A DNA stretch of 64,000 nt, taken from positions 8,576,668-8,640,667 of the forward strand of contig SMSO01000032.1 in the NCBI GenBank assembly GCA_004764695.1, in the 5' to 3' direction. Positions 45,692-57,747 of the stretch are shown here, one piece after another (position 1 is the first letter of the stretch; each line of letters opens with the position of its first letter). This DNA comes from Schizochytrium sp. TIO01. Its lineage: Eukaryota; Sar; Bigyra; Thraustochytrida; Thraustochytriidae. The notes below the pieces were generated by a model. It saw nothing but the letters and a program-made list of their open reading frames with translations. It was not told where the DNA came from and ran no database searches. Position numbers and translations under genes: made by a program.

Positions 45692-45727
45692 CTCTGGCAT
45701 GGACCATACTCTGGCATGGACCATACT
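45692..45727. repeat. 17-bp tandem duplication
   Basis: CTGGCATGGACCATACT occurs twice in direct contact. Confidence 0.88.
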
Positions 45728-46169
45728 CCGCATTCGCCACTCCGCCGCCTCCGCCTCCTCGTTCCGAAGTCTTCGCAGCCACAAGAACGAAGCAGAGCAA
45801 TCATAATACGAAGAACCGGAGAAAGCCAATGTGGTACCCCTGCAAGGGGAGAACCGGCGCCGTGGATACCGTTTACAGTGATGGCTCTTAGTCCAGTGCA
45901 GACTACGTCTGAGTTCTCCAAGGGCGCGAACGCCGGCGTGCGGGAAGAATTGGGCTCGGGCTGAGAGAAGAAGACCTTGACGCCGTTGAACCCTGCCGCC
46001 AAGGGCGTCGCGAAGAACCTCGGCATCGCCACGATCATCAACCATCGAACTCGATGGCAGCAGCGGTAAATCTGAACCCATCGCTGGCGACAGCTCGACG
46101 CTCTGGGAGACCTTCTCGAGCTCTAGCTGTCCAGGACCTGGTTCAACGCTTGGGCGTCAGTGCGGGCAC

Positions 46170-46236
46170 GTTGCAAGCTGCACGAGCTGCACGGGCTGCA
46201 CAGGCTGCATGAGCTGCATGAGCTGCATGAGCTGCA
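46170..46236. repeat. GAGCTGCAT-type 9-bp repeat
   Basis: About seven 9-bp units (GAGCTGCAC, GGGCTGCAC, AGGCTGCAT, GAGCTGCAT). Its 9-bp period keeps frames open and creates a spurious Cys/Ser-rich ORF on the minus strand and a Leu/His-rich one on the plus strand. Confidence 0.92.
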
Positions 46237-48860
46237 CGTCGACCCGCGAGGCCCAGCGGCTAGATTTTTGCGGCAAGGCGAGCGAGGAAGAAGCTCATCG
46301 CGATGGCAAGTTAAGCGAAGAATTCGACGGTCCGTGCGATCCTTTGTCATGAGGCGCTCTTGATTCCGGTGAAGCCGAGGAGGCTGGGCCTCGTACGCGC
46401 CTGCAAACGCGCCAGTAAGACGAGCCTGAGCTGCGCTCAAGCGGAGACGGCGAGGGCTGCTTGCCTGCGTGCGTGCATCCACGCACGCACCAGGCGAGGC
46501 ATCTCGAGCGCTTCCTTACAAAGGTTTTGGAGATGCTGCGGTTTGGAGCCGAAGGATTTGAAAATTCAAACGCGAGTTCTGCTTCGAAATTCAAAAACAG
46601 CGGCATTCATTTGTAGAGTGTGGGAAAAGGAATAGACTCAACAAACGAAATCCTCGCCTGAAGCCGAAGGACGGCCAATGCGCGGTGGGGCTTCGATAGA
46701 TAGGACGACAGCGGCCTGGCGGCAGGAGAAGAGAGCGGCGGCAAGCAAGGCCTGCTTGCCATGCTCAGAACGGCGCCTCAAAGCAATTCGGCGCTTCCAT
46801 GCGTAAATTGAAACGAAGATTGACAATCTCAGATACAAAAATAAACATTTTTTCACCCTATTTTTCTAAATTGCAATGTTTTTACTTCAAACAACTTTAG
46901 AGAAAGAACAAAGAGTTTAAAACGTTATTTTTGAATAACTCATTCTAATTTTAAAAGAAAAAAGAAAAATGCTCGCAAAAACGATTTTAAAAGGAGAAAA
47001 GAATGCAGAAGTTGAAAAAGCAATAAATTTAAATTAATTTATTTTAAAAATAAATGCCGCCTGTCTCTCTGTTTGTTTGGATGGAAGAGGAAAACGATTA
47101 ACAATTACGCTGCTGCCGTCTGAATTATTTTGAATTCTTGAAGAGCGAGTGAAACGCGGATGCCAAATCGCAGAGTCCTCCGCGCGTATCGATGTTTCCA
47201 ATGCGGAGGACGCCCCCGTTTGAAATGGCAGACCCGAAGGCGAAAGCTCTGGGACGAATGGGATGGGATGCAGTTTTTGAAAATTGAATTCAAATCGCGC
47301 GGCAAACAGGCAAGATAAGATCTCTGAGAGAGCTTTGCGCCGCGCGAAGCATTCATTGAAATGCCGGTTCGCTCGCTCCGTTGGGATGATGCTCCACGAG
47401 GAGAGCGAGCCGAACAGCCGCGCGGGGCAACTGGCCTTGAGCTTCGCGACGCAAGAGAAACATTGGGACTGGTGACGGCTCAAGCTGCAGGGATTGGCTC
47501 TTGTCAAACGAAGGCAGAACCGCTTCTCCTCGAGAGGAGCCCCGGGAAGGCCTCGCCGAGGGACCACGTCGAAGCGCGGCGGCGACGGCGGAAGCGAGCG
47601 AGCGAAAGCAGCACGCGACGGATTAGATTCGGCCCCGAACAGCGAAGGGAACGCAGCAAGCGGGCGGGCTTCAGGGCTCAGCGGTAGTACCCATCACGAA
47701 TCACGAGCGGGTTTGAGAGGCGCGGATTCCAAGTCTGAGGCAGATATGATGGAAAGAAGGAGCGACAGAGACCGACCGGATTCTGCTGGCGGGGATTCTT
47801 CAGCCTTGCGAGCGACAGGTTGGGAGAGACAAAGGTCTGATGCCTGAGTGAAGGCGACCCTGCGTGGGCTCAAGCCCGGTGCGGATTGCCATTGCCGCCC
47901 GCAAACTGAGATTGGACTTGAACGCGAACGTCACATTTCATTCAGCCCGGATTCCAGCAGACCCAGCTCGCTGGACTTTGATGTGGCGCACATCAGCGTG
48001 GCTGAGGTTCAACTTGAAATTGCAATGAGAGAGGCCGCTGATTCCGCCGTGAACTCGGTCGATTGGGCAGGAAGAACCAAGCAACCCTGGCTCTGACATG
48101 GACGGAGTGAAATGGCCGAATGAACGAGCTCGAGGGCGGAGATAATCCTGCCCTGGGATGATCTCCAGAGCAACGCCAGGATCCACCGCTTAGAAGAAGG
48201 GCGAGTGAAATAAAGGTGCTCGTGCTCGTGCTCATTGTGGTGCAGAATGAGCTAAAAAGGAGCAAAGTCCGCGTGAAGAGCAATTTGACTGGTAGACCGA
48301 AGGGCCGCGGCGACCTTAGTATCGACCGTGAAACTATGTGTCATGAAGAATCAACGACGATGCTCCACATTGCAACTGCAGTTCTTGCTAGCTAGTTAAT
48401 TTTGAAGATCTAGGAACCTCGACTACAACTGACGATACACCTGCGACTAGTTGGTGTGGATCAACGCACGGGAAGCGAAGAACTTGACGGAGTTGCTAAT
48501 AAGAATGAAGGAGGCAAACGTTGGCATGCATGATGCCTTCCGGCTCAACCGTAGGGAATCCCAAGACGTGGTCACGGTGGCAGGACAACGCGCTTTTCCC
48601 TATTTGGAACAGCCTGAAAGGGAAAAAATAGAACAAGAATCGCAGGCTTGTATGCTGTGCATCTTGCTGGCGAAAACCGAGAGGCGGCTGCAAGATGCGA
48701 CGGTGGCAGTTGCAGGGAAACGTAGAGGGTCGTGCGAGAAGACCAACGTGCGAGCAGCTACTCTAGCCAGAAGAAATAAGATCAAAAGAGAAAACTCTTT
48801 GAAGAATGAATATGTTGGGACCTGGTAACATCTTCAAGTTTTTCTCTAGTTGGCCTCTAC

Positions 48861-48955
48861 CTTTCCTTTCTTTCTTTCTTTCTTTCTTTCTTTTTTTTTT
48901 TTTTTTTTTTTTTTTCTTTTTCTTTCTTTTTCTTTCTTTTTGCTTTTTCTTCTGT
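48861..48955. repeat. (TTTC)n and T25 polypyrimidine tract
   Basis: About 95 bp with almost no purine: seven TTTC units, a run of about 25 T, then CTTTT-type units. Confidence 0.95.
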
Positions 48956-51900
48956 TCTTTTCTCTACCAAGTTCTGATGAAAGGAAAGGCCCAGCTCGGA
49001 CTTGGCTTTATTTATTATTATACTCAGACTCGTGGACGAGGATCATTTATTTATCTCGCTCGAAAGACCAGCGAGAGGAAACTGAGCTCAGAGCCGTGTT
49101 GTAGAAAGTGGACTAGCAGAGACTCACTGCACAGCGCACGCACTGGGAACTAGTCAAGAATGCGGACCGATCGAAAATCAAAATCAGTCAGCGGCCGAGG
49201 ATGAAGCTGCGAAATCAGTCATTCACTTCATTTCGTTTGCTAGTTTTATTCTTTTTTCTTCTTTTTTTGTAGACTTCCTAGGGTTACAATATAATTACAT
49301 GCTAGTCGCTGGATAGCTGAAGAAGTCGTTCTTTTGCGAGCTGAGCTGTGTTGAAGTTGCCAAAATCCAGCGAAGAAAAAATATGATTATTTCTTTAGAC
49401 ATTACAAGTAAGGTACTGCGCTCTACCGACGTCACACGTCGGTACGAGCAAAGGCTTTTCAGAAATGAAGCGAACCTTTGTCCAAGGTCTCCAAAAAGAC
49501 TTGCAAAGCACTTCAGAGATAGTAAGTAGGTACCTCCTCCTTTGTATCTCGACAAAGTTCGTCTCACATTTTGTAAACTCTGGTGTTCTTCTTTGCTCTC
49601 TATGAATTATTATCGTTGCTGACTGGTGAGGGTTATTGTCAAATACTGAGTTCTAATTAGCTAATTAGAAATTAATGTCCGAGCTCTACTTAGTACGCAA
49701 CTCAAGTGAGAGAAAGCAAGCTAACAATCTCTGAAATCCTTTATGGTGTCTCGGTTGGTGAATATTTTGCGAAAGTTTCGAACATTTTCTTGAATACTAT
49801 AAAGCACACGCTACCGTTCTCCCTTCGAAAGGTAGCAATGTTTTCAATTCCATACAACTCTTGTTTCAAACTCTCTTCTCTACCTTCAGCTGTTATTCCT
49901 CACAGCAGGAAAAAGAACCCGAATCTTTAAAATTAAAATCTCCATTCAAGACTTTGCAGCATCAAGCTACTTAAAAGTCAGAAATGTCATCTACCTACGT
50001 GCTACGTACGTACAGGATCTTTGCTTTTAAAAAACAATAAGCCAAAAACAGATTTCCACGATGAGCTTACCAAAAATGCGTTGCCTTAAAAATCGCCTTT
50101 CAGTACATAGTGATGTATTATGCATTATGCACTCGCAAATTCCAATACAGTCTCTACACCTCAGGGCTGTTGTGGTATTTTAATGATGGGAAAAATCGGC
50201 TTGCTGAAGAATTCAAGAAAATAAAGCAGCTCACCTGCAGCGTGTTCCCTCTACTAATTAGCTTATGCCAAATTCTGCAGTCTCCCAAAAGCTTTAATGC
50301 CTCCCAGGACAATACAAGACTATAATAGCAGGAGCTTCATATTCCTACAACTATATATTTATAGCCGACTGACTTGTCTACGATTGTTGACACTAGCTTC
50401 CAGCCGACTGACAAAATAAATCTTAGTAGCAAACTATTTAGCAAATTATGTATTCAGAGTTTTTGCAGTGGACTACAACTTGAATGAGCGCACGCTACTA
50501 TTCGAAAGAATCACTTCGATACTTCGCAGTATAAAAAAATTGACAACTTCGAAGAGCTGTGGTTGTTGAATAGAAAGAAACCTTGAACTTTTCACAGAGC
50601 TAGATGATTACTGGTCTGTCTATTGAACTTTATTTATCATGCAATCCATTTTCCACATATCAAGAATAAGAACGCACAAACCAATGCCTCACAGTGAATT
50701 AATTTTCTTTAATCAGAAACGACGACATCAACATCAGAGTCCTCACGCCCTGTTGTTTGCTTTCTCTCAACATCTTATCTTGGCTCCTTGTCAGTGTTTA
50801 CAATTGTGATGGTCATGGGGAATCTTCAAGGTCAAAAACAGTACCTACGAAGGTTCTACCAATCTTCTTCTTCAGGTTCACAGCAAGAAGGGAAAACGCC
50901 AAGGTCAAAAAGTTTCTTTTCTTCAATAATGCCATCCAGCTCGCACGCAGTGCACTGTATGGCGGTCCTTTTGAAGTGGCCGTGGCAGTGCTACTTTTAA
51001 CACTACCACAGGAGTCTCCAGGTAGCGAACGCTGTTGTTTGCTCGCCTTTTGCTGTCGCTGTTTCTGAGTTTTTTCTTACCGGATAAACTTTCTCAGTTC
51101 TGTGAACCCGAGCATTGCAGGAAATGCAAAAGGCGCCGACGACACAGGCAAAAAAGGCACCGCACACGCAAGAGCTGGTGCTGGTGGCAGGAACTCGCAG
51201 CTGATTATTGCTAAAATTATCATCCCCGCCATAATGTGGTGCAGGGAGGTCAGATTCGTGGAGCGCCCATATTGGCGAGGGAGGTCATAAGGCAAACACA
51301 TATGGTAGTTTGTCCAATTGATTCGGCGTCAAAGCAAAGCAAACTGTTTGATTAAAAGGGTGGTTTCAATGATCAAAGATCAACTCAAGCTTGGAGTTTC
51401 ACTAATTCCACTCGGATATTGACCCACTGCTGATGAGCGGATACGTTTCTTCGACGCACAATGCGCAGTCGTGCAACTCCACATAACGATGCTTCACATC
51501 ACAAAGCTGAGCACCACCGCTGAAAAGAAGAACTAGGTTCGAGACGCTCTTTTTTTCTTCGTTTAAAGTTCTCTTTCTCTCACTCTCTCTTATATTCTCC
51601 AGCTATTCGTTTTACTGGCCAGCACCCAGCCCCAAGGGAGACCTACACCTACACAGGCCACCCGCGAGGTCAAATTCGGGCGGTCATTTGATGAAATGGC
51701 GACCACGGCCAAGAATAAAAACATAACTCTGTGCAAGATGCAACTAGGTGCTTGGCGACAGCACTGCATCACAGTTTCGTGTCTTGAGAAATGCCATAAT
51801 GACATCCGCGGATCATAAAATTAAAAACTAAAACACATACTAGGTAGTACAGTAAGCACACACTAAAATTTAAAATGAAAAAGAAAAGAAAAGAAAAGAA

Positions 51901-52391
51901 AGCAAGTTAATGGGCTAAGATAATTAAAAGGCTTACTTTTGCCACGCCGCGGCGAGGTTACCCAACTTTCTAAGAACTATTATGCGTAAGAAGAAGAGCA
52001 AATTTTGTGAAAACACGTGCTGTGCTTTCTCCTCAATCTTTTTTTAACTACTATGAAGAGCTAAGTAAGCATAGGCTTATTTATATAGTAGATATATACA
52101 TACATACGCACGTGTCCATGCACGGTCAAGTCCATGCCGAGTTGTGTATTCATTGTCGTCGCACCTCCAGTCACTTAGCGAGAGCCGTCTAAATTGGCTA
52201 GAGGTATTCACGGTCACAGTGTCCTCGCTGCCTCAGGGTGGCGCAAAGGTCTTGTGGAGATTAGTCTCACGCTTGAGGTGAGATAGTTTTACGTTGGCTG
52301 ACTCTCTGTCCATTCGATTTCTGTGCAGGCAACCTGGTGATCCATTTCCCGACGACGGCTTGCCAAGAGTGCTTTGAGCTGTAGCATCAAT

Positions 52392-52427
52392 AACAACAAC
52401 AACAACAACAGCAGCAACAACAACAAA
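52392..52427. repeat. (AAC)n in the myosin leader
   Basis: About twelve AAC/AGC units 195-230 bp before the myosin ATG, so probably within its promoter or 5' untranslated region. CAA-type leaders are unstructured. Confidence 0.9.
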
Positions 52428-52621
52428 AGAAACCAACGACGAGTCTTAGATTGTAGATAAGAGAGAAATCAAGTCGATAGTTTGTTCTGAAGGTTGTGGA
52501 TCCTGTAGGATCCTTCACACAAGCACTGCACAGTACAAACAAATTGTGAATTCTACCCAATCGAACCGTGAGCCCGTACATCCCTTTTATTACCCTGCCG
52601 TTGAGGCGGTGAGAGTTTAGT

Positions 52622-55600
52622 ATGAATTCACCAAATGCTGAGGTACAACAAAACAAAATATATTCTCAGCAAAAGTGGTGTCGGGTACAAGGACCTGATG
52701 TCTGGCATCTCGTGGATGGTGACACAAACACATTTGCTAGCGCTTTAGAAGAGGAAGAAAACAAAGGAAGTGATGCAGAGGATGAGAGCAAACAACGCAT
52801 GAATTTAGGCAAAGTTGAGGAGCTCCCGTATTTTCCAGGCCAGCTAACCAACGTGGAGGATGCACTTGATCTACCGGGTCTTCATGAAGCTGCACTCCTT
52901 GATCTCATTCGGCGGCGCCTAGTGGAAGATGAAAACCCTTGCACGTGGGTGGGCAGTGTTCTGGTTAGTCTCAACCCTGGAAAAGACTTGCCTGGGCGGC
53001 GCGGCATCTCAGATGCATACTTTGACGTTCTTACGGAGGATGAAAAGGATCAGAACCAAGAGACAAGCTCAAGGGAACTCACGCTTCAAAGTAGCGCAAC
53101 AGGAGCTGGCAATGATGCCCCTGACAGAGAGCAAGATGGTTCCAATATAGAAGAGAAAAAGTCACAGTGTAATGATGACTCTGCGGCACCGCTTTACTCA
53201 AGCTCGAGATCTGTTGCTCATCTTGCTAGTGTTGCAGATCGTGCCTATACAAATATGATGGCTGGGCCAACTCGTAAAAGCCAAACCATTATGGTGAATG
53301 GAGAGAGTGGCGCAGGTAAAACTGAAGCAACAAAGTTTATTACTCGCTGCCTTGCACGAAAATCTCGCAAGGCAAGGTCAGAGTCTTCGCGAGCCTCAAA
53401 AGCAAAAGTGGACAGCTATTTCGGTAAAATGGGCCTGCGCCAGCCTGTGATGGTTGGTACAGGACGTGGAAGAGGACGTGGCCGTGGTGGTCGAGGGGGT
53501 GCAAGTGGATCGAGGGCTCCGTCACTGACGAATCTTGCTGGGCAACAGCCTGCATCAGCACATGCTGAAGTAGGATCTGCAGTGGAGGAATTCATGCTCA
53601 AAGTGTCCCCAGTCTTTGAAGCCTTCGGTAATGCATCAACAGAATCAAATCATAACTCGAGTCGATTTGGAAAATTCTTGCAACTCGAATATGATCGAGA
53701 CGGTGTCCTTATTGGAGCGCGTACTAGGCACTTTCTTCTTGAAAAGACACGGGTCATTCGGCACACATCCCGACAACGAAACTTCCACATCTTCTATCAA
53801 TTACTTGCTCGCATGCAGCAGGTGAGCAACAGTAAAGATACAAGCCCGGAAGAGGACGAGGAGTTTGCTCTAGGATCTTGCAGCTCATCATATAATTATA
53901 TGACTTCATTAACAGAAGAAGGCGTTCAGAGTTCCCTAGAAGTAGAAACACCTTGCTTTTCAGCTGCAGACGACCAAGCCATGACTGAAGTACGCGAAGC
54001 TCTTGATGAAATTGGAGTTGATTCTAAACACCGCAAGCTTCTCTGGCAGACTCTTTTGTGTGTTCTTGAAATAGGCAACATCGAGTTTCAGCAAGCAGAT
54101 CGTGGCCATGGTCTTGAAGGTTGTTGCTTAGACTCTGACTCTATACGCTCTAGTGCAGCTCTTCAACATGTAGCGAACTTTCTTGATGTTGATTTGGGGA
54201 TTTTAGATCAGGCCCTGTGCTTTCGAACAGTTTCTGCAGGTGGATCTAAACGATCCTCAGTGCTTTCGCACCCCCTCACAATGACCGAGGCACTTAATTC
54301 AAGAGACGGTCTCGCGAAAGGACTTTACACTGCGCTGTTTGATTTTGTGGTCGATACTGTCAATCAGCGCATCAATGTAGGTAATGCTGACAAGCAGGTA
54401 TCTGCCACAATTGGCCTCTTGGATGTTTTTGGTTTTGAGCAGACGCAGAAAAACTCGTTTGAACAGCTCTGTATGAACTATGCAAATGAAAAGCTGCAGC
54501 ACAAGTTCGAGACTCACTTGCTCGAGATTGAACGTAGCTTCCTTGAAGATGAAGGTCTTGACGCAGCCACAGATATGGCGCCATTTGAAGATAGCAGCGA
54601 TGTTATAGCTGCTCTTGAAGACAAAACCTCAGGTGTTTTAACTGTGCTTGACGAGGCAAGTGCTCTTAACTTGACTGATGCTGCATTTATGGATTCTTTG
54701 CGTTCCAAGGTTGAGCACGTATCAGAGATTGATATCCCCAAGCAGGGCGGGGCGCTTCTTTTTACAATCAAACACCGCGCTGCAAACGTACAATACGATG
54801 CGCACGACTTTGTTCTCAAGAACAATGATGCCCTGCAGGCTGACGTAGCCGATATGCTTCTTCAAAGCAAAAATGATTTTGTTGCGAAACTTTTTGAGGC
54901 TTCTACGACAGGAGAAAATGCTGAACTTACTTCAAGCACGGAGGCCCATGATGTTAATGCACAGTGTAGCTCACCATCTGTCGGTGGTCAGCGACATTCT
55001 CTCCGTATGGCACTCGAGACTGGAGCTGCCGTGGCCGAATTTAAAGCAGCGCGGACTATGGCTTCCACCAAAACAATAGCAATGCTGTTTCGAAGGCAGC
55101 TTGTACACCTCGATCAGGCTATAGAAGCAACTTCAGTTCACTTTGTTCGATGTATAAAACCCTGGACAGGCCAAGCACACGGATCTGCTGCGAAACAAAA
55201 CGGTTCGAGCAAATTAAACTTCCATGGTCAATTAGTACTCAATCAATTGAGCCATCTATCGGTCTTAGAGATGGTTCGTTTCCGCTCAGCAGGCTTTTGT
55301 GGACGTTTCGATCACGAGGCTTTCTTTCGCAAATTCCGTGCATTGGCACAAATAAATCATTGTGCTCCTAGGGAGGGCGAGTCACAGCGCAAACTTGCAA
55401 TTCAGCTTTTACAGCACATTTTACCACCGACTTCATATGAAGAAAGCCAGCATCGAGTTGGTCTGGACCACATTCTTCTCCAATCAACGGCACTTGCTTT
55501 TCTCAACATCATGGAAAATATCTTGCGTCAAGCTGCCGCACGAAAAATCCAGAGGGTTGTCCGCGATAAACTTTTGGTTGACCACAAAAGGATCGATTTT

Positions 55601-57304
55601 GCTGTCACAAGTGTACAAGCATTGTGGCGTGGGTTCGTATGCCGGGAGGAGTACACTGAAACTAGACTCACCATCGTTGATCTGCAATCGTGGTGGAGAG
55701 GAAGAACGGTTCAACTTGATTATGAGTTCACACGAGATGCTATTATTCACTTACAAAGTGTCATCCGCATGCTTCTTCAATATCAAGAGTACAACGTCGT
55801 TGTTCACAGTGCTAAAACGATCCAAATCTGGTTTCAATACTGGACAGAAAAACATGCACGCAAACGAAGGCGTCGTCTTATGGCAGTTTGGAAGATTCAA
55901 AGCTGGTACCGCAAAATGGTGAAAGCCCGCTTGCAAAGAGCTACAGAAGAGAACGAGAGACAGAAACTGCGCTGGGATGACTCATTGCTGAAAGATGATT
56001 TCCTCCGACACTCTGGCAAGGTAATTTGCAACAACGAAACCCATCGTCAGTTCATTCCTCTTCTCACCGGTGTTCCTGATCAAACCGAGGCATTTCTATT
56101 GCTTTTGCAAGATCGATTTGTTCTTGCTACATCGGTACAGAAATGTGATGAGCTGCTATTGACGCCGGAGACTCGTGTCTACGCGCGAGACAAAGAAGTT
56201 TTCTTCATCAAAGGCGTGGCGCCACATCTCGAGACTGTCTATGAATTCAAGGATGCGCAAGGTCGCGCAGTCGACTGGGTTCTTGCCATGTCCAAACCTT
56301 TGAATGTAAGGGAACAAATTCGTTTCGATCAAGCAAAACAAAAGCAACAGCGTCAATCTAAACTTTCGCGTCGGCGGGGACCGCTGCAACTACGCCAGGC
56401 CAGCTCCCCGCGCCACCAGATGACTTCTGACGCGGAATCCGTTGCCACGGAAAGATCATCAGGTTCTTGTTCAGTGTCTTCGGTCACCTCCTCCAGTCGT
56501 GCTAAGAAGATTGCTTCGAGTATCTTCCGCAAATCGAAAAAGGGTAACTTGAAGACAAGTGTATGTCAGGTGTGGTGTGAGTTACGCCTTGAGGAATGCA
56601 TGATCCTCATGTATGACGGTTCTCTAGCAAAAGACCCTGTTGCTGGTCTTACCCTCCTTCCCCGCATTAATTTTGTTCATTTAACTCAGGACACGCCTGT
56701 TCAGGTAGTCCTCGACGACTTTTCAGTTCCCGGAGAACAGGGTAAGCTGACGTTTACAAGCGAAACAAGTGCAATGTTAGACAAGTGGGCGGCTGATCTT
56801 AAAGTACGTACGCCTGGAGTAAAGATTACAAAATATGATGCTTTACCAAGCGATGTACAGCGTTTCGTGCAAAAGGGTGAATCTCTTGAACGCGAAAAAA
56901 GGTTTGCTGAGGCTGTTGCTTCATTTTCTCGAGCTGTGCAAGAGGTTGGTTGGCCTCGCCTCAAGTCTAATACGACTGCTGCAAAGGCGCTGCATCATCG
57001 TGCTGCTTGCAACTATCAACGTAAATGGTATTGTGCAGCGATCCACGATGCAGAGTTAGCTCTTTTGGCACAGCCCAAGAACGCGCAAGCGCATGTACGG
57101 AAGGGACTTGCGTTTATGGAGCTTGGCCTTGATGCAAAAGCAAAGGTTGCACTGGAAGAGGCCATTAATATTGATGCCGACTGCACAGAAGCTCGAACTG
57201 CTCTTGCAAATCTGCGAGATAAGGAAAAGGGGCATCGGATATGTAATATTCCTCGCTTGAACCGTAAAAAGGCAAATAAGCCATCTATCCCAGGTACCGC
57301 ATAA
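52622..57304 (+). CDS. Unconventional myosin heavy chain with IQ, PH-like and TPR tail
   Basis: 1560 aa from ATG 52622, one exon; an actin-based motor. Motor landmarks: P-loop GESGAGKT (227-234), switch I NASTESNHNSSRFGK (337-351), switch II DVFGFE (601-606), relay NSFEQLCMNYANEKLQ, strand HFVRCIKPW and the converter-side EMVRFRSAGF helix. An Arg/Gly insert (GTGRGRGRGRGGRGG, 279-293) interrupts the motor after the P-loop, about where loop 1 lies. Six IQ-like motifs run from about 970 to 1105 (KIQRVVRDK, SVQALWRGFVCR, HLQSVIRM and others). The tail has a PH/TH1-like region (1130-1230), a second PH-like domain (1313-1400) and TPR repeats (1409-1540). Switch I has unusual T-E-S-N-H where most myosins have TxRNN. 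It probably links actin to membrane via its PH-like part and to cargo through the TPRs. Class unassigned. Confidence 0.95.
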   Translation: MNSPNAEVQQNKIYSQQKWCRVQGPDVWHLVDGDTNTFASALEEEENKGSDAEDESKQRMNLGKVEELPYFPGQLTNVEDALDLPGLHEAALLDLIRRRLVEDENPCTWVGSVLVSLNPGKDLPGRRGISDAYFDVLTEDEKDQNQETSSRELTLQSSATGAGNDAPDREQDGSNIEEKKSQCNDDSAAPLYSSSRSVAHLASVADRAYTNMMAGPTRKSQTIMVNGESGAGKTEATKFITRCLARKSRKARSESSRASKAKVDSYFGKMGLRQPVMVGTGRGRGRGRGGRGGASGSRAPSLTNLAGQQPASAHAEVGSAVEEFMLKVSPVFEAFGNASTESNHNSSRFGKFLQLEYDRDGVLIGARTRHFLLEKTRVIRHTSRQRNFHIFYQLLARMQQVSNSKDTSPEEDEEFALGSCSSSYNYMTSLTEEGVQSSLEVETPCFSAADDQAMTEVREALDEIGVDSKHRKLLWQTLLCVLEIGNIEFQQADRGHGLEGCCLDSDSIRSSAALQHVANFLDVDLGILDQALCFRTVSAGGSKRSSVLSHPLTMTEALNSRDGLAKGLYTALFDFVVDTVNQRINVGNADKQVSATIGLLDVFGFEQTQKNSFEQLCMNYANEKLQHKFETHLLEIERSFLEDEGLDAATDMAPFEDSSDVIAALEDKTSGVLTVLDEASALNLTDAAFMDSLRSKVEHVSEIDIPKQGGALLFTIKHRAANVQYDAHDFVLKNNDALQADVADMLLQSKNDFVAKLFEASTTGENAELTSSTEAHDVNAQCSSPSVGGQRHSLRMALETGAAVAEFKAARTMASTKTIAMLFRRQLVHLDQAIEATSVHFVRCIKPWTGQAHGSAAKQNGSSKLNFHGQLVLNQLSHLSVLEMVRFRSAGFCGRFDHEAFFRKFRALAQINHCAPREGESQRKLAIQLLQHILPPTSYEESQHRVGLDHILLQSTALAFLNIMENILRQAAARKIQRVVRDKLLVDHKRIDFAVTSVQALWRGFVCREEYTETRLTIVDLQSWWRGRTVQLDYEFTRDAIIHLQSVIRMLLQYQEYNVVVHSAKTIQIWFQYWTEKHARKRRRRLMAVWKIQSWYRKMVKARLQRATEENERQKLRWDDSLLKDDFLRHSGKVICNNETHRQFIPLLTGVPDQTEAFLLLLQDRFVLATSVQKCDELLLTPETRVYARDKEVFFIKGVAPHLETVYEFKDAQGRAVDWVLAMSKPLNVREQIRFDQAKQKQQRQSKLSRRRGPLQLRQASSPRHQMTSDAESVATERSSGSCSVSSVTSSSRAKKIASSIFRKSKKGNLKTSVCQVWCELRLEECMILMYDGSLAKDPVAGLTLLPRINFVHLTQDTPVQVVLDDFSVPGEQGKLTFTSETSAMLDKWAADLKVRTPGVKITKYDALPSDVQRFVQKGESLEREKRFAEAVASFSRAVQEVGWPRLKSNTTAAKALHHRAACNYQRKWYCAAIHDAELALLAQPKNAQAHVRKGLAFMELGLDAKAKVALEEAINIDADCTEARTALANLRDKEKGHRICNIPRLNRKKANKPSIPGTA

Positions 57305-57747
57305 CTTGGTGGATTCAACAAAGGAAGTATGCACATGAAATGGAGACCGTCATCGATTCTGTATTATATCTTATTTTATTTTCTGTCCCGATTATTTCCT
57401 TGAAAAAGTACCCTTGCAAAGGTAGCATACGAGTAAGACCTAGTCCTCGTTTCAAATACTAATATCATGAGACGGTATTGATGGCAATTACTTCTATAAT
57501 TAGATTTTTAAAGCCCAAGAGTATGAGACTACTCCCCTTCCTTCTAATCACAAGAATGAACACAACGAGAACTTTCGGTACTATAGAACAAGGTGGCAGT
57601 CAGGTTTTACCCCCTTTTCTTTAAAGATTTGCCATCAGTATACTGTTAATGGAAGAGGATTAAATTCCATCTTTCTCGCCTCTTATTGCTACCTCAAAAA
57701 AAATCAAACAAAGGAGTTACGAAAATAACATGAAAACACATTGATAT
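57305..57747. other. Convergent 3' spacer
   Basis: AT-rich gap of 443 bp between the stop codons of the myosin and the LRR membrane gene. Nothing else seen. Confidence 0.6.

Noticed and set aside
45647-46640. Several 90-144-codon ORFs on both strands
   Set aside because: Open frames arise from 9-bp and 17-bp tandem repeats and GC bias.
47034-48283. Several overlapping ORFs of 80-177 codons in a GC-rich island
   Set aside because: Similar lengths on both strands, Arg/Ser-rich, no domain; typical of high-GC non-coding DNA with few stop codons.
48451-48828. 125-codon plus-strand ORF
   Set aside because: Starts at GTG, no recognisable domain, runs into a polypyrimidine tract; insufficient support.
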